This document shows, one piece after another, positions 51,737 to 59,757 of a stretch of 64,000 nucleotides of DNA. The stretch is taken from contig NZ_JBJZOI010000019.1 in NCBI RefSeq assembly GCF_047200635.1, positions 79,820-143,819 of the forward strand. The letters run 5' to 3'. The notes beneath the pieces were generated by a model. That model was not told where the DNA came from. It did not search any database and was given only the letters and a program-made list of their open reading frames with translations. The stretch's first letter is position 1. Each line of letters starts with the position of its first letter. The DNA comes from Saccharopolyspora_C sp047200635 (GTDB taxonomy: Bacteria; Actinomycetota; Actinomycetes; Mycobacteriales; Pseudonocardiaceae). Position numbers and translations under genes: made by a program.

Positions 51737-53248
51737 CTAGCCGCCCCGGATCTCCGGCCGGTCCCGCTCCGGTTCGTCCCGGTCGACCTCGACGCGGTTG
51801 CGACCCGCGCGCTTGGCGCGGTACAGCGCGATGTCCGCGGCCGCGAACAGGTGGTCCAGCTTCGCGGCACCGCCCGCGACTCCGATGCTCACCGTCGGGG
51901 GTTTGCGGGTGCAGCCGAGCACCAGCCGCCAGTCGTGCGCGTCCACGGCGCTCCGGATCCGCTCCGCCACCGCCGGCCCAGCCTGCTGGGAGTCCTCGCC
52001 GTCGTCGGCCAGCAGCACCACGAACTCGTCCCCGGCCCAGCGGCACAGCAGGTCCCCGGCGCGGCACTCGCGGCGCAGCAGGTGCGCGACCTCCTGCAGG
52101 GTGGTGTCCCCCGCGGCGTGGCCCGCGTAGTCGTTGACGTCCTTGAACCAGTCCACGTCGAGCAGCACCAGCCACGGGACGCGGCCCTGCCCGATCGTCT
52201 CCTCCAGCAGCGCGGGCGCCTCGCGCTGCAGGCCGAGGCGGTTCACCAGTCCGGTGAGCGGATCGCGCGCGGCCGCCTCCTGCGCCGCCGTCGCGAGGCG
52301 CTGCGCCTGCACCGCCACCCGGCGCTGCTCCAGGGCCTGACCCAGCCCCTCCTGCAGGGTCTCCACGGCGGTGCTGCTGGCCCGGACGGTGCGGCGCAGC
52401 GCCGCGGCCTCGCCGACGTGATCGCCCAGCTGCACGCAGATCGACGCCAGGTCCAGCGAGTAGCGCATCATCTGCATGGTCTCGCCGATGGTCTCGGCGT
52501 TGTCCAGGGCGCGGCTGGCGTAGGTCCGGGCCTGCTGCAGGTCGCCCTGGTCCCGCCGGACCACGGCCAGCACCCAGTTGGCGACCGCGGTGCAGAACCA
52601 GTCCTCGGCATCCCGGCTCAGCTCCAGGGAGCGCTGGGCGAGCTGCTCCGCCTGCGACAGGTCCCCGAGGCCGGCAAGTGCCCGCGCCCCGCCCGCCAGC
52701 GAGACGCGCTGCACCTGCCCCTCGCCCGCGATCAGCAGGGCCTCGTCGAACAGCTCGCGCGCGGCGCGGAAGGAGCGCTCCGCGGCGTCCGGATCCCTGG
52801 CGACCGAGCGGAAGATGAGCGCGCTGGCCTTGCGGGCCAGGCAGTGCGCGAGGGTGCCGGGGTCACCGGCGTCGCGGGCGACCTGCACCCCCAGCGCCAT
52901 CAGCTCCAGCGCGGAAGCGCGGTGCCCGATGGTCTCCAGCAGGTTGCCGAGGATGCTGATGGTCTGCGCCGCCGACCCGCCGGTGGGCCGGTCGGCGTCG
53001 AGTTCGGTCCAGCCCTCCGCGGCCAGCTCCAGCGCCTGCGGGATGCGGTGGAGCCGCCAGGACAGCCACGCCCGGTGCACCAGCACGGTCGCCCGGTTCC
53101 ACTGCTCGTCGACGAGGTTCGGCCCGGTCGCGATGAGCTGGTCGAACGCCACGTCGGCCTCGTGCCGCCGTCCCGAGTCCAGCAGGGCCCGCACGCGGCG
53201 ATCCTGCGCGGGGATGTGCCCCGACATCAGCGAATCGTCCTGTCGCAC
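51737..53248 (-). CDS. Diguanylate cyclase (GGDEF) with TPR-like sensor region
   Basis: A 503-residue soluble protein. The first ~310 residues are helical repeats of TPR type (ARALAGLGDLSQAEQLAQRS, RDQGDLQQARTYASRALDNA). A linker leads to the GGDEF domain: DPLTGLVNR, LLDVDWFKDVND and the active loop RWAGDEFVVLL (AGDEF variant, near residue 401). RAGD exactly five residues before it is an intact product-inhibition I site. It should make cyclic di-GMP, a key developmental signal in actinomycetes. GTG start at 53248 with GGAG; ATG at 53227 is possible. It lies 11 bases upstream of the transferase-like gene and may be co-transcribed. Confidence 0.9.
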   Translation of the reverse strand: MRQDDSLMSGHIPAQDRRVRALLDSGRRHEADVAFDQLIATGPNLVDEQWNRATVLVHRAWLSWRLHRIPQALELAAEGWTELDADRPTGGSAAQTISILGNLLETIGHRASALELMALGVQVARDAGDPGTLAHCLARKASALIFRSVARDPDAAERSFRAARELFDEALLIAGEGQVQRVSLAGGARALAGLGDLSQAEQLAQRSLELSRDAEDWFCTAVANWVLAVVRRDQGDLQQARTYASRALDNAETIGETMQMMRYSLDLASICVQLGDHVGEAAALRRTVRASSTAVETLQEGLGQALEQRRVAVQAQRLATAAQEAAARDPLTGLVNRLGLQREAPALLEETIGQGRVPWLVLLDVDWFKDVNDYAGHAAGDTTLQEVAHLLRRECRAGDLLCRWAGDEFVVLLADDGEDSQQAGPAVAERIRSAVDAHDWRLVLGCTRKPPTVSIGVAGGAAKLDHLFAAADIALYRAKRAGRNRVEVDRDEPERDRPEIRGG

Positions 53249-53299
53249 GGCGTCTCCGAGGTCGCATCGCTCGTGCTCGCGTCCGGGTCCTGGTCCAGG

Positions 53300-53962
53300 C
53301 TACCGGGATCCGCCGCGCCGGTACTTGTCGTGATGGACCACGTCCTCGAGCGGGGCTCGCCGCCGCCACCCGTGCCGCTCCAGGTCGGGGGTCTCCGCCA
53401 GCCCGTGCACCGGACCGACGCACAGCCAGGCGACCGGCCGCACCCCGCTGGGGATGTCGAGCAGGTCGCGGAGGAAGTCCTCCCGGTAGAAGCTCACCCA
53501 ACCCACGCCGAGCCCTTCGGCGGTGGCGGCCAGCCACAGGTTCTGAATGGCCAGGCACACCGAGTACAGCCCTGCGTCGGCGATGGCGTGCCTGCCCAGC
53601 ACGGCGGGGGAGCCGCGGTGCGGGTCGTAGGTGACGGCGATGCCGAGACCGGACTCCACGATTCCCTCGATCTTGATCTTCGAGAAGGTCTCGGCGCGCT
53701 CGCCGCTGAGCTCGGACTCGAAGACACCGCGCTCGGCCAGGACGTGCTCGCGGAAGGCGCGGCGGGTGGCTTCGTCGCGGACCAGGACGAAGTCCCACGG
53801 CTGGCTGAGCCCCACGCTGGGTGCGCTGTGCGCCGCGGAGAGCACCCGGTGCAGCACGTCCTCGGGGACCTCGTCGCCGGTGAACTCGGAGCGGACGTCG
53901 CGGCGGCGCCGCAGCACGTCGTAGAGCGCGGCGGCGGACACCTGTTCGGTGGAGGTCGTCAT
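53300..53962 (-). CDS. bluB: 5,6-dimethylbenzimidazole synthase BluB-like flavoprotein
   Basis: A 220-residue nitroreductase-fold protein with BluB hallmarks: RRRDVRSEFTGDEVP, HSAPSVGLSQPWDFVLV, a middle YDPHRGS and GLGVGWVSFYREDFLRDLLDIP. BluB cleaves reduced FMN with oxygen to form dimethylbenzimidazole, the lower ligand of cobalamin. The ATG at 53962 is preferred for its CAGGATGG site; an ATG three codons earlier is possible. No other cobalamin genes adjoin it. Confidence 0.85.
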   Translation of the reverse strand: MTTSTEQVSAAALYDVLRRRRDVRSEFTGDEVPEDVLHRVLSAAHSAPSVGLSQPWDFVLVRDEATRRAFREHVLAERGVFESELSGERAETFSKIKIEGIVESGLGIAVTYDPHRGSPAVLGRHAIADAGLYSVCLAIQNLWLAATAEGLGVGWVSFYREDFLRDLLDIPSGVRPVAWLCVGPVHGLAETPDLERHGWRRRAPLEDVVHHDKYRRGGSR

Positions 53963-54156
53963 CGCAGCCATCCTGCCGTGCCGACGCGCCCCGGCGTGAT
54001 GGCGGGGAGCACATCGCCGCGCGGGGACCGCTCGGCCTCGGCCGGCCGGGCGCGCACCGTGGCGCGGGGACGGGTCGACGCGCCCGGCGCGCTCAGCGGC
54101 CCTCCCGCTCGCCGCGGGCCGGAGACCTCGCTCTCGCGCGGGAGGGCCGCTGAGGT

Positions 54157-54405
54157 TCAGCGCTGGGCCGGTCCGGGGTAGCGGAGCAGTGCCATCTCGC
54201 GGGCGTTCTTGATCGCGATGGCGACCTCGCGCTGCTCCTGCGGCGTCAGTCCCGTGACCCGCCGGGAACGGATCTTCCCCCGGTCGGAGACGAACTTGCG
54301 CAGCAGCGCGACGTCCTTCCAGTCCACGGCGGCGACGCCCTCCTTGCGCAGCAGGTTCTGCTTCCGGCGGGGCTGTCGGCGGTCGTCGTTCGGCACGGTG
54401 CTCAC
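54157..54405 (-). CDS. rpsR: Ribosomal protein S18, zinc-independent paralogue
   Basis: An 82-residue S18 (DWKDVALLRKFVSDRGKI, RRVTGLTPQEQREVAIAIK, MALLRY). It has no cysteine, the alternative (C-) form used when zinc is scarce. The start overlaps the rpsN stop by 4 bases. Last gene of the rpmB-rpmG-rpsN-rpsR operon that begins at the Zur-like box. Confidence 0.97.
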   Translation of the reverse strand: MSTVPNDDRRQPRRKQNLLRKEGVAAVDWKDVALLRKFVSDRGKIRSRRVTGLTPQEQREVAIAIKNAREMALLRYPGPAQR

Positions 54406-54707
54406 CAGCTCGACTTGGTCACGCCGGGCAGTTCGCCGCGGTGCGCGAGCTCGCGCAGGCGCACCCGGGAGAGCCCGAACTTGCGGAAGTGGCCGCGCGG
54501 CCTGCCGTCGACCGCGTCGCGGTTGCGGATCCGGGTCGCGCTGGCGTCGCGAGGCTGCCGGGACAGCTCGGCCACGGCGGCGTCGCGCTGCTCCGCGGAG
54601 CAGCCCGGCGCCGAGATGATCTTCTTCAGCTCCGCCCGCCGTTCGGCGTGACGGGCGGCGATCGCCTTGCGCTGCTCGTTCTTGGCGATCTTGGACTTCT
54701 TGGCCAC
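54402..54707 (-). CDS. rpsN: Ribosomal protein S14, zinc-independent paralogue
   Basis: A 101-residue long-form S14 (MAKKSKIAKNEQRKAIAARH; RNRDAVDGRPRGHFRKFGLS). It lacks the CxxC-CxxC zinc ribbon of the short form, having a single cysteine. It replaces the zinc-binding S14 under zinc limitation. A GGAGG site precedes the ATG. Confidence 0.97.
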   Translation of the reverse strand: MAKKSKIAKNEQRKAIAARHAERRAELKKIISAPGCSAEQRDAAVAELSRQPRDASATRIRNRDAVDGRPRGHFRKFGLSRVRLRELAHRGELPGVTKSSW

Positions 54708-54736
54708 GGTCCGGCCTCCTTCGGGTGGGGGAGCGC

Positions 54737-54901
54737 TCAGCGCTCCTCGCGGAACTCCACGTGCTTCCCGGCGACCGGGTCGAACTTGCGCAGTCGCAGC
54801 CGGTCCGGGTTGTTGCGGCGGTTCTTCCTGGTCACGTAGGTGAAGCCGGTCCCGGCCGTGGAACGCAGCTTGATCACGGGACGCGCGTCGGTGCCGGCCA
54901 T
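54737..54901 (-). CDS. rpmG: Ribosomal protein L33, zinc-independent paralogue
   Basis: A 54-residue L33: ARPVIKLRSTAGTGFTYVTR, KNRRNNPDRLRLRKFDPV, ending KHVEFREER. No cysteines are present, so it is the C- type. Its ATG shares a base with the rpmB stop codon (TGATG), indicating translational coupling. Confidence 0.96.
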   Translation of the reverse strand: MAGTDARPVIKLRSTAGTGFTYVTRKNRRNNPDRLRLRKFDPVAGKHVEFREER

Positions 54902-55137
54902 CAGATCCGCTCCCCTCGTGCGCGCATCTCGGCGACCACGGCTTCGACCCCGCGCTTGTCGATGGTCTTGATCCCCTTCGCGGAGACCCGCAACCGGATC
55001 CAGCGGTTCTCCGAGGGCAGCCAGTACCGGCGCCGCTGCACGTTGGGCAGCCAGCGGCGGCTGGTGCGCACGTGCGAGTGCGACACCTGCTTGCCGTAGC
55101 CGGGTTCCCTCCCGGTCACTTGGCAGCGGATGGACAC
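54901..55137 (-). CDS. rpmB: Ribosomal protein L28, zinc-independent paralogue
   Basis: A 78-residue L28: CQVTGREPGYGKQVSHSHVR, TSRRWLPNVQRRRYW, then VSAKGIKTIDKRG. Only one cysteine remains, so the zinc site of the standard form is absent. GTG start at 55137 with GGAGG upstream. First gene of its operon, directly beneath the Zur-like palindrome. Confidence 0.96.
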   Translation of the reverse strand: MSIRCQVTGREPGYGKQVSHSHVRTSRRWLPNVQRRRYWLPSENRWIRLRVSAKGIKTIDKRGVEAVVAEMRARGERI

Positions 55138-55147
55138 GTGAGCCTCC

Positions 55148-55168
55148 TGATAACGACAGTCGTTTTCA
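55148..55168. promoter_or_regulatory. Zur-like operator between divergent zinc-starvation operons
   Basis: A 21-bp palindrome: TGATAACGAC, a central A, then GTCGTTTTCA, with 9 of 10 arm positions matching. It is the only AT-rich spot in the region and lies 11 bases from rpmB and 55 from mrf. The TGAxAA...TTxTCA ends agree with actinobacterial Zur boxes, and the genes on both sides are known Zur targets in mycobacteria and Streptomyces. Zinc-bound Zur would repress both operons. Confidence 0.75.
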
Positions 55169-55222
55169 TTAAGGGTAGCGTGTCGGACCAGCAGACGAAA
55201 ACCGTTCCCGATCGGAGCTCAG

Positions 55223-56473
55223 GTGGACATCAGATCCGAACCGCCCCGGGTGCCGCTGGTCGTGGTGGCCGGCCTGCACGACGAGCACGTCGCCGCCGTC
55301 GCCGAGGCGGCCGCCGCGAGCGACCCGCTGGGCACCGCCGTCGTGCACCACGACCTGCGCGAGGTGACGGGCGGAGTGGTCCGGCGCCACCTCCGCCATG
55401 GCGACTCCGAGCGCCTCACCGTGCTCGAACTCGCGCACGGCTGCGTCTCCTGCACGCTGCGGGAGGACTTCCTGCCGCTGCTGCGCGGGCTCGCCGCCGC
55501 CCCGGACGTGCGGCGCATCGTGGTGCGCCTCGACCCCTCGCTGGAGCCCGAGGCGATCTGCTGGGCGATCGAGCACGTCGTGGTCGACTCCGCGCCCGTC
55601 GCGCGGGACGTCGAGGTGGCGGCAGTCCTCGCGGCCGTCGACCTGCCGAGCTGGTTGGCCGACGCGAGCGGCGACGAGCCGCTGCACGAGCGCGGCCTCG
55701 CGGGCAGCCCCGACGACGAGCGCACCGTCGCCCAGGTCGGCGTCGGGCAGGTCGAGTTCGCCGACGCCGTGGTGCTCGCGGGCGCGACCGACCGCTGGCA
55801 GGCGCTGCGCACCGAGGCCGTCGTGCACCGGCTCACGCCCTCCGCCCCGCTCGCCGGCCTCGACCGGCTGGACCTGCCCGCGCTGCTGGACCGGGTGCCC
55901 GCGCACGCCCGGCGCGGCGAGGTCGACGGCGCGCACGGTCCGCTGCTGCGCGGGCAGCCGCCGCTGGAGGAGGAAGCGGGCGCGTCGGTGCTGCTGTTCG
56001 AGGAACGCCGCCCGTTCCACCCGGAGCGCTTGCACGACGCGCTGGACGTGCTGCTCGACGGCGTGGTGCGCACCCGCGGCCGCGCCTGGGTCGCCAGCCA
56101 GCCCGAGACGGCGCTGTGGCTGGAATCCGCGGGCGGCGGCCTCCGCGTCGGGCACGCCGGGCCGTGGCTGGTGTCCCAGCCGCCCGAGCGGTGGGCGGAG
56201 GTGGACCCGGAGCGGCAGGTGAAGGCCTCGCTGAACTGGGACGCCTACTACGGCGACCGGATGCAGGAGCTCGTGGTCATCGCGCACGAGGCGGACCCGC
56301 GCGAGGTCCGGGAGGCGCTGCTGGGCGCGCTGCTCACCGATGCGGAGCTGGCCCTCGGCGAGGCCGCCTGGCGGGAGTTCCCGGACCCGTTCGGCGAGTG
56401 GCACGAGGACCCCTGCGCCGAGGACGAACCCGAACAGGCCCCCGCTTCCCGGGAGCGCGGCGGCAACCAGTGA
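55223..56473 (+). CDS. mrf: CobW/COG0523-like protein, Mrf (ribosome hibernation factor-recruiting) type
   Basis: A 416-residue protein with the COG0523 layout. The second domain is well kept (SVLLFEERRPFHPERLHDAL, GRAWVASQPETALWLESAGG, KASLNWDAYYGDRMQELVVI). The metal motif reads HGCVSCTLRED (CxxC in place of CxCC), and where a P-loop GxxGxGKT is expected there is VVAGLHDEHVAAVAEA, so nucleotide binding may be lost. It matches mycobacterial Mrf, encoded beside the same C- ribosomal genes and needed for hibernation of zinc-starved ribosomes. GTG start with GGAG. Heads mrf-rpmE2-rpmF. Confidence 0.85.
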   Translation: MDIRSEPPRVPLVVVAGLHDEHVAAVAEAAAASDPLGTAVVHHDLREVTGGVVRRHLRHGDSERLTVLELAHGCVSCTLREDFLPLLRGLAAAPDVRRIVVRLDPSLEPEAICWAIEHVVVDSAPVARDVEVAAVLAAVDLPSWLADASGDEPLHERGLAGSPDDERTVAQVGVGQVEFADAVVLAGATDRWQALRTEAVVHRLTPSAPLAGLDRLDLPALLDRVPAHARRGEVDGAHGPLLRGQPPLEEEAGASVLLFEERRPFHPERLHDALDVLLDGVVRTRGRAWVASQPETALWLESAGGGLRVGHAGPWLVSQPPERWAEVDPERQVKASLNWDAYYGDRMQELVVIAHEADPREVREALLGALLTDAELALGEAAWREFPDPFGEWHEDPCAEDEPEQAPASRERGGNQ

Positions 56474-56550
56474 GGCATGGCGCCCCGGACCAGCGGGGTA
56501 GCCCCGGCGGGTCGCGCACCGCGGCCCGGACCGACACGAGGAGGACCCGC

Positions 56551-56802
56551 GTGAAACCGAACATCCACCCCGAGTACGGACCCGTCGTGTTCCAGGACCG
56601 CTCGACCGGAACCCGGTTCCTGACCCGATCCACGGCCACCTCCGAGCAGACCGTGACCTGGGAGGACGGCGGCACCTACCCGCTGATCGTCGTGGACATC
56701 ACCGCCGATTCGCACCCGTTCTGGACCGGCAACCAGCGGGTGCTCGACAGCGAGGGGCGGGTGGAGAAGTTCCGCCGCCGCTACGGCGACCGCGCCCGCT
56801 GA
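56551..56802 (+). CDS. rpmE: Ribosomal protein L31 type B (zinc-independent)
   Basis: An 83-residue type B L31: MKPNIHPEYGPVVFQDRSTG, SHPFWTGNQRVLDSEGRVEK, FRRRYG. The four cysteines of zinc-binding L31 are absent. GTG start at 56551 after GAGGAGG. Lies 77 bases after mrf and 30 before rpmF. Confidence 0.97.
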   Translation: MKPNIHPEYGPVVFQDRSTGTRFLTRSTATSEQTVTWEDGGTYPLIVVDITADSHPFWTGNQRVLDSEGRVEKFRRRYGDRAR

Positions 56803-56832
56803 CCTGCCACCCGCCCCGAGGAGAGGACTCCG

Positions 56833-56985
56833 ATGGCCGTTCCCAAGCGCAAGACGTCCCGCAGCAACACCCGCCACCGCCGTTCGCAGTGGAAGGCGAC
56901 CGCGCCCGAGCTGGTGCCGATCGTGGTCGGGGGCGAGCGCAAGCTGGTGCCCCGCAACCTGATCCCGTTCTTCCAGCAGCGCTGA
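56833..56985 (+). CDS. rpmF: Ribosomal protein L32, zinc-independent paralogue
   Basis: A 50-residue L32: MAVPKRKTSRSNTRHRRSQW, ending PRNLIPFFQQR. No cysteines, so it lacks the usual zinc finger. The ATG at 56833 follows GAGGAGAGG. Last gene of the zinc-starvation cluster; about 280 gene-free bases separate it from mprA. Confidence 0.95.
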   Translation: MAVPKRKTSRSNTRHRRSQWKATAPELVPIVVGGERKLVPRNLIPFFQQR

Positions 56986-57225
56986 GCACGCGCGTCCGCC
57001 GCTCGGCTCGCTCGGGGCCGGCGGCGGGCCCCGGCGGCTTCCTCGCCGCGGGCCCGATGCCCCGGGGACCGGCCCCGCGCCGCGGAATCGGCCTCCGCGC
57101 GGGGAGGTCCCGGGGAACCCCGGCCGCTCGCGGGCGCGACTCGGCGTGGGCGCGCCCGCTTCGCTCGGGGTGGCGAGCGGCGTCGGTCACACACGTCCGC
57201 GTGGTCCAGCAGCGGGGCGGTCGGT

Positions 57226-57243
57226 TCTCAGGTCCCTCTCAGG
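57226..57243 (+). promoter_or_regulatory. MprA-box-like direct repeat upstream of mprA
   Basis: TCTCAGG occurs at 57226-57232 and again at 57237-57243, exactly 11 bp apart (one helical turn), about 20 bases before the mprA start. The same TCTCAG-N5-TCTCAG pair precedes pepD at 61771-61787. MprA of mycobacteria binds two loosely conserved direct repeats and autoregulates its operon. Confidence 0.7.
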
Positions 57244-57264
57244 GCCAAGCGCAACACTGTGGCC

Positions 57265-57960
57265 ATGCGCATCCTCGTCGTCGACGACGACCGGGCCGTG
57301 CGCGAGTCGCTGCGTCGCTCGTTGCAGTTCAACGGCTACCAGGTGGAGCTCGCCGCGGACGGTCAACAGGCCCTGAACTGGCTGGCCGATCAGCGGCCGG
57401 ACGCGATGGTCCTGGACGTCATGATGCCCCGCCTGGACGGCCTGGAGGTGGCGCGCAGGTTGCGCAGCACCGGCGACGACCTGCCGATCCTGGTGCTCAC
57501 CGCCCGCGACGCAGTGTCCGACCGGGTCGCCGGGCTGGACGCGGGCGCCGACGACTACCTGCCCAAGCCCTTCGCGCTGGAGGAGCTGCTGGCCCGGCTG
57601 CGCGCGCTGCTGCGCCGCGCCACGCCCTCGGAGGAGGACGGCGACGCCACCCCGCCCGCGCTGCACTTCGCCGACCTGCAGCTCGATCCCGGGACGCGCG
57701 AGGTGCGCCGCGGCGACCGGCCGATCAGCCTCACCCGCACCGAGTTCGCGCTGCTCGAACTGCTCATGGCGCACCCCAAGCAGGTCCTCACCCGCAGCAG
57801 GCTGCTGGAGGACGTGTGGGGCTACGACTTCCCGACCTCCGGCAACGCCCTGGAGGTCTACATCGGATACTTGCGCCGCAAGACCGAGACCGAAGGTGAA
57901 CCCCGCTTGATCCACACCGTGCGCGGCGTCGGGTACGTGCTCCGCGAGACCCCGCCGTGA
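57265..57960 (+). CDS. mprA: Envelope-stress response regulator MprA
   Basis: A 231-residue OmpR-family regulator: VVDDDRAVRESLRRSLQFNG, phospho-acceptor Asp in AMVLDVMMPRLDG, Lys in DYLPKPFALEELLARLRA, and a winged helix with SLTRTEFALLELLMAHPK and VYIGYLRRKTE. It matches mycobacterial MprA closely, and pepD and moaB downstream repeat the mycobacterial gene set. ATG at 57265 preferred over the GTG two codons earlier. The stop overlaps mprB by 4 bases. Confidence 0.9.
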   Translation: MRILVVDDDRAVRESLRRSLQFNGYQVELAADGQQALNWLADQRPDAMVLDVMMPRLDGLEVARRLRSTGDDLPILVLTARDAVSDRVAGLDAGADDYLPKPFALEELLARLRALLRRATPSEEDGDATPPALHFADLQLDPGTREVRRGDRPISLTRTEFALLELLMAHPKQVLTRSRLLEDVWGYDFPTSGNALEVYIGYLRRKTETEGEPRLIHTVRGVGYVLRETPP

Positions 57961-59372
57961 CCGACCCCGCTCCCGCACCGCCGGAGGAGACGACCGCCAA
58001 GCCCGCCGGGCGCGAGCGGTTGCAGCGGATCTCCCTGCGCAACCGCGTCACGCTGCTCGCCGCGATGTGCGTCGCGGGGGCCGTCGCCCTGGTCTCGCTC
58101 GGCGCCTTCTTCACGGTCCGCGACAGCCTCTACGAACAGCTCGACGACGGCCTGCTGCGCCGGGCGGTGGAGGCCGAGGCCGGTCCGCTGATCAGCGCCC
58201 CGGCCGGGCTGCAGGGCGTGCCGGTCGCGTTCTACGCGGCCGCGAACCTCCAGATCAGCGTGCTCTACGCGAACGGTGCCGAGATCACCCCCAGCGAACG
58301 GCCGCCCTCCGGCCCGCTGGAGCTGGCCGTGGCGCAGGGCAAGCTGCCGCGCTCCATCCGCACCGACGACGGCACCAACACCCGGATCGTCGCCGTGCCC
58401 GCCGACAACGGGGCGCTGGTGATGGCCCAGTCCCTCGGCCCGACGAAGGCGACGCTGGCGCAGCTGAGCCTGGTGCTTGTCGTGATCGGCGGCGCCGGGA
58501 TCCTGCTCGCGGCCGCGGCGGGCACGGCGGTGGCCAGCGCCGGGCTGCGCCCGGTGCAGCGGCTCACCGCCGCCACGGAGCGCGTCGCGCTCACCGGCGA
58601 CCTGCGCCCCATCCCGGTCTCCGGCGACGACGAGCTGGCTCGGCTGACCACCTCGTTCAACGACATGCTCGGCGCGCTCGCGGAATCCCAGGAGCGGCAG
58701 CGCAGGCTCGTCGCCGACGCCGGCCACGAGCTGCGCACCCCGCTGACCTCGCTGCGCACCAACCTGGAGCTGTTGATGGCCGCCGCGCAGCCCGGGGCCC
58801 CGGCGCTGTCCGATCAGGACCGCGAGGAGATGTTCGAGGACGTGCGCGGGCAGATCACCGAGCTCTCCGCGCTGGTCGGGGACCTGGTGGAGCTGGCCAG
58901 GGACGACGCCCCGCAGGCCGTGCACGAGCCGGTCGAGCTGGTGGACGTGGTCGAGCGGGCGCTCAACCGCGCCCGCAGGCGCGCGGGAGCGGTGGAGTTC
59001 GACGTGCGGGTGCAGCCCTGGTCGATGATGGGCGACGCCACCGCGCTGGAACGAGCGGTGCTGAACTTGCTGGACAACGCGGCCAAGTGGAGTCCGGACG
59101 GCGGCGCTGTCCGGGTCGAGCTGCACCCGGACGGCGCCGGTTCGGTGGTCCTGGAGGTCGCCGACAGCGGTCCGGGCATCGCGGAGGCGGACCGGCCGCA
59201 CGTGTTCGAGCGGTTCTACCGGTCCCCGCTGGCGCGCACGCTGCCCGGCTCGGGGCTCGGGCTCTCCATCGTCAAGCAGGTCGCCGAGCGCCACGGCGGC
59301 AGCGTCTGGGCCGGGGCCGCGCCCGAAGGCGGGGCCCTGCTGCGCATGATTCTCCCCGGTCGCCCGTCCTGA
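57957..59372 (+). CDS. mprB: Envelope-stress sensor kinase MprB
   Basis: A 471-residue kinase. Two transmembrane helices (about 30-53 and 165-187) enclose a ~110-residue extracytoplasmic domain, followed by HAMP (LRPVQRLTAATERVALTGDL), the H box ADAGHELRTPLTSLR, N box LERAVLNLLDNAAKWS and G boxes DSGPGIAE and GSGLGLSIV. In mycobacteria MprB is held inactive by DnaK and PepD substrates and responds to misfolded extracytoplasmic proteins. The GTG start overlaps mprA. Confidence 0.92.
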   Translation: MTDPAPAPPEETTAKPAGRERLQRISLRNRVTLLAAMCVAGAVALVSLGAFFTVRDSLYEQLDDGLLRRAVEAEAGPLISAPAGLQGVPVAFYAAANLQISVLYANGAEITPSERPPSGPLELAVAQGKLPRSIRTDDGTNTRIVAVPADNGALVMAQSLGPTKATLAQLSLVLVVIGGAGILLAAAAGTAVASAGLRPVQRLTAATERVALTGDLRPIPVSGDDELARLTTSFNDMLGALAESQERQRRLVADAGHELRTPLTSLRTNLELLMAAAQPGAPALSDQDREEMFEDVRGQITELSALVGDLVELARDDAPQAVHEPVELVDVVERALNRARRRAGAVEFDVRVQPWSMMGDATALERAVLNLLDNAAKWSPDGGAVRVELHPDGAGSVVLEVADSGPGIAEADRPHVFERFYRSPLARTLPGSGLGLSIVKQVAERHGGSVWAGAAPEGGALLRMILPGRPS

Positions 59373-59652
59373 TCTCGGACGAACGGTCGTCGCCGCGTCG
59401 GTCGGGTGTCCGGGTTCGAGCGGCGACCGCGGCGCTGGCAAGATCAACAACATCGCGCCGGGCGTTCTCGGGCGGGGGGTCGGCGGCCCGCCTCGCGGCG
59501 GTCGGGGCCCGGATCGCGCCGGTGGGCGAGGGGGAAGGTCCATTCGGGTCAATCTGTCCGATAATCCAACAGCATCGAACACCATTGGTGATCAATTGCG
59601 GTGGATACCCCGATTTTACCGGCGGGACTTTGCGGGTAGTGTTCATTCATGT

Positions 59653-59672
59653 TGACTTGACGAGTCAAGTCA
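59653..59672. promoter_or_regulatory. 20-bp perfect palindrome upstream of the DeoR-family gene
   Basis: TGACTTGAC (59653-59661) and its exact reverse complement GTCAAGTCA (59664-59672) are split by two bases. It lies 85 bases before the deoR start in the lowest-GC part of the 385-base mprB-deoR gap (59373-59757). TTGACT and TTGACG hexamers within it could be -35 elements. It is a good operator candidate for autoregulation of the deoR-galT pair. Confidence 0.6.
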
Positions 59673-59757
59673 GCAGCATCCCCACGACAAGGACGCGCAG
59701 CGACGCAGCGCCCGCCCGGGAACGAGCGGTCCCGGCGGGCTGGATGGGACGGGTGGA

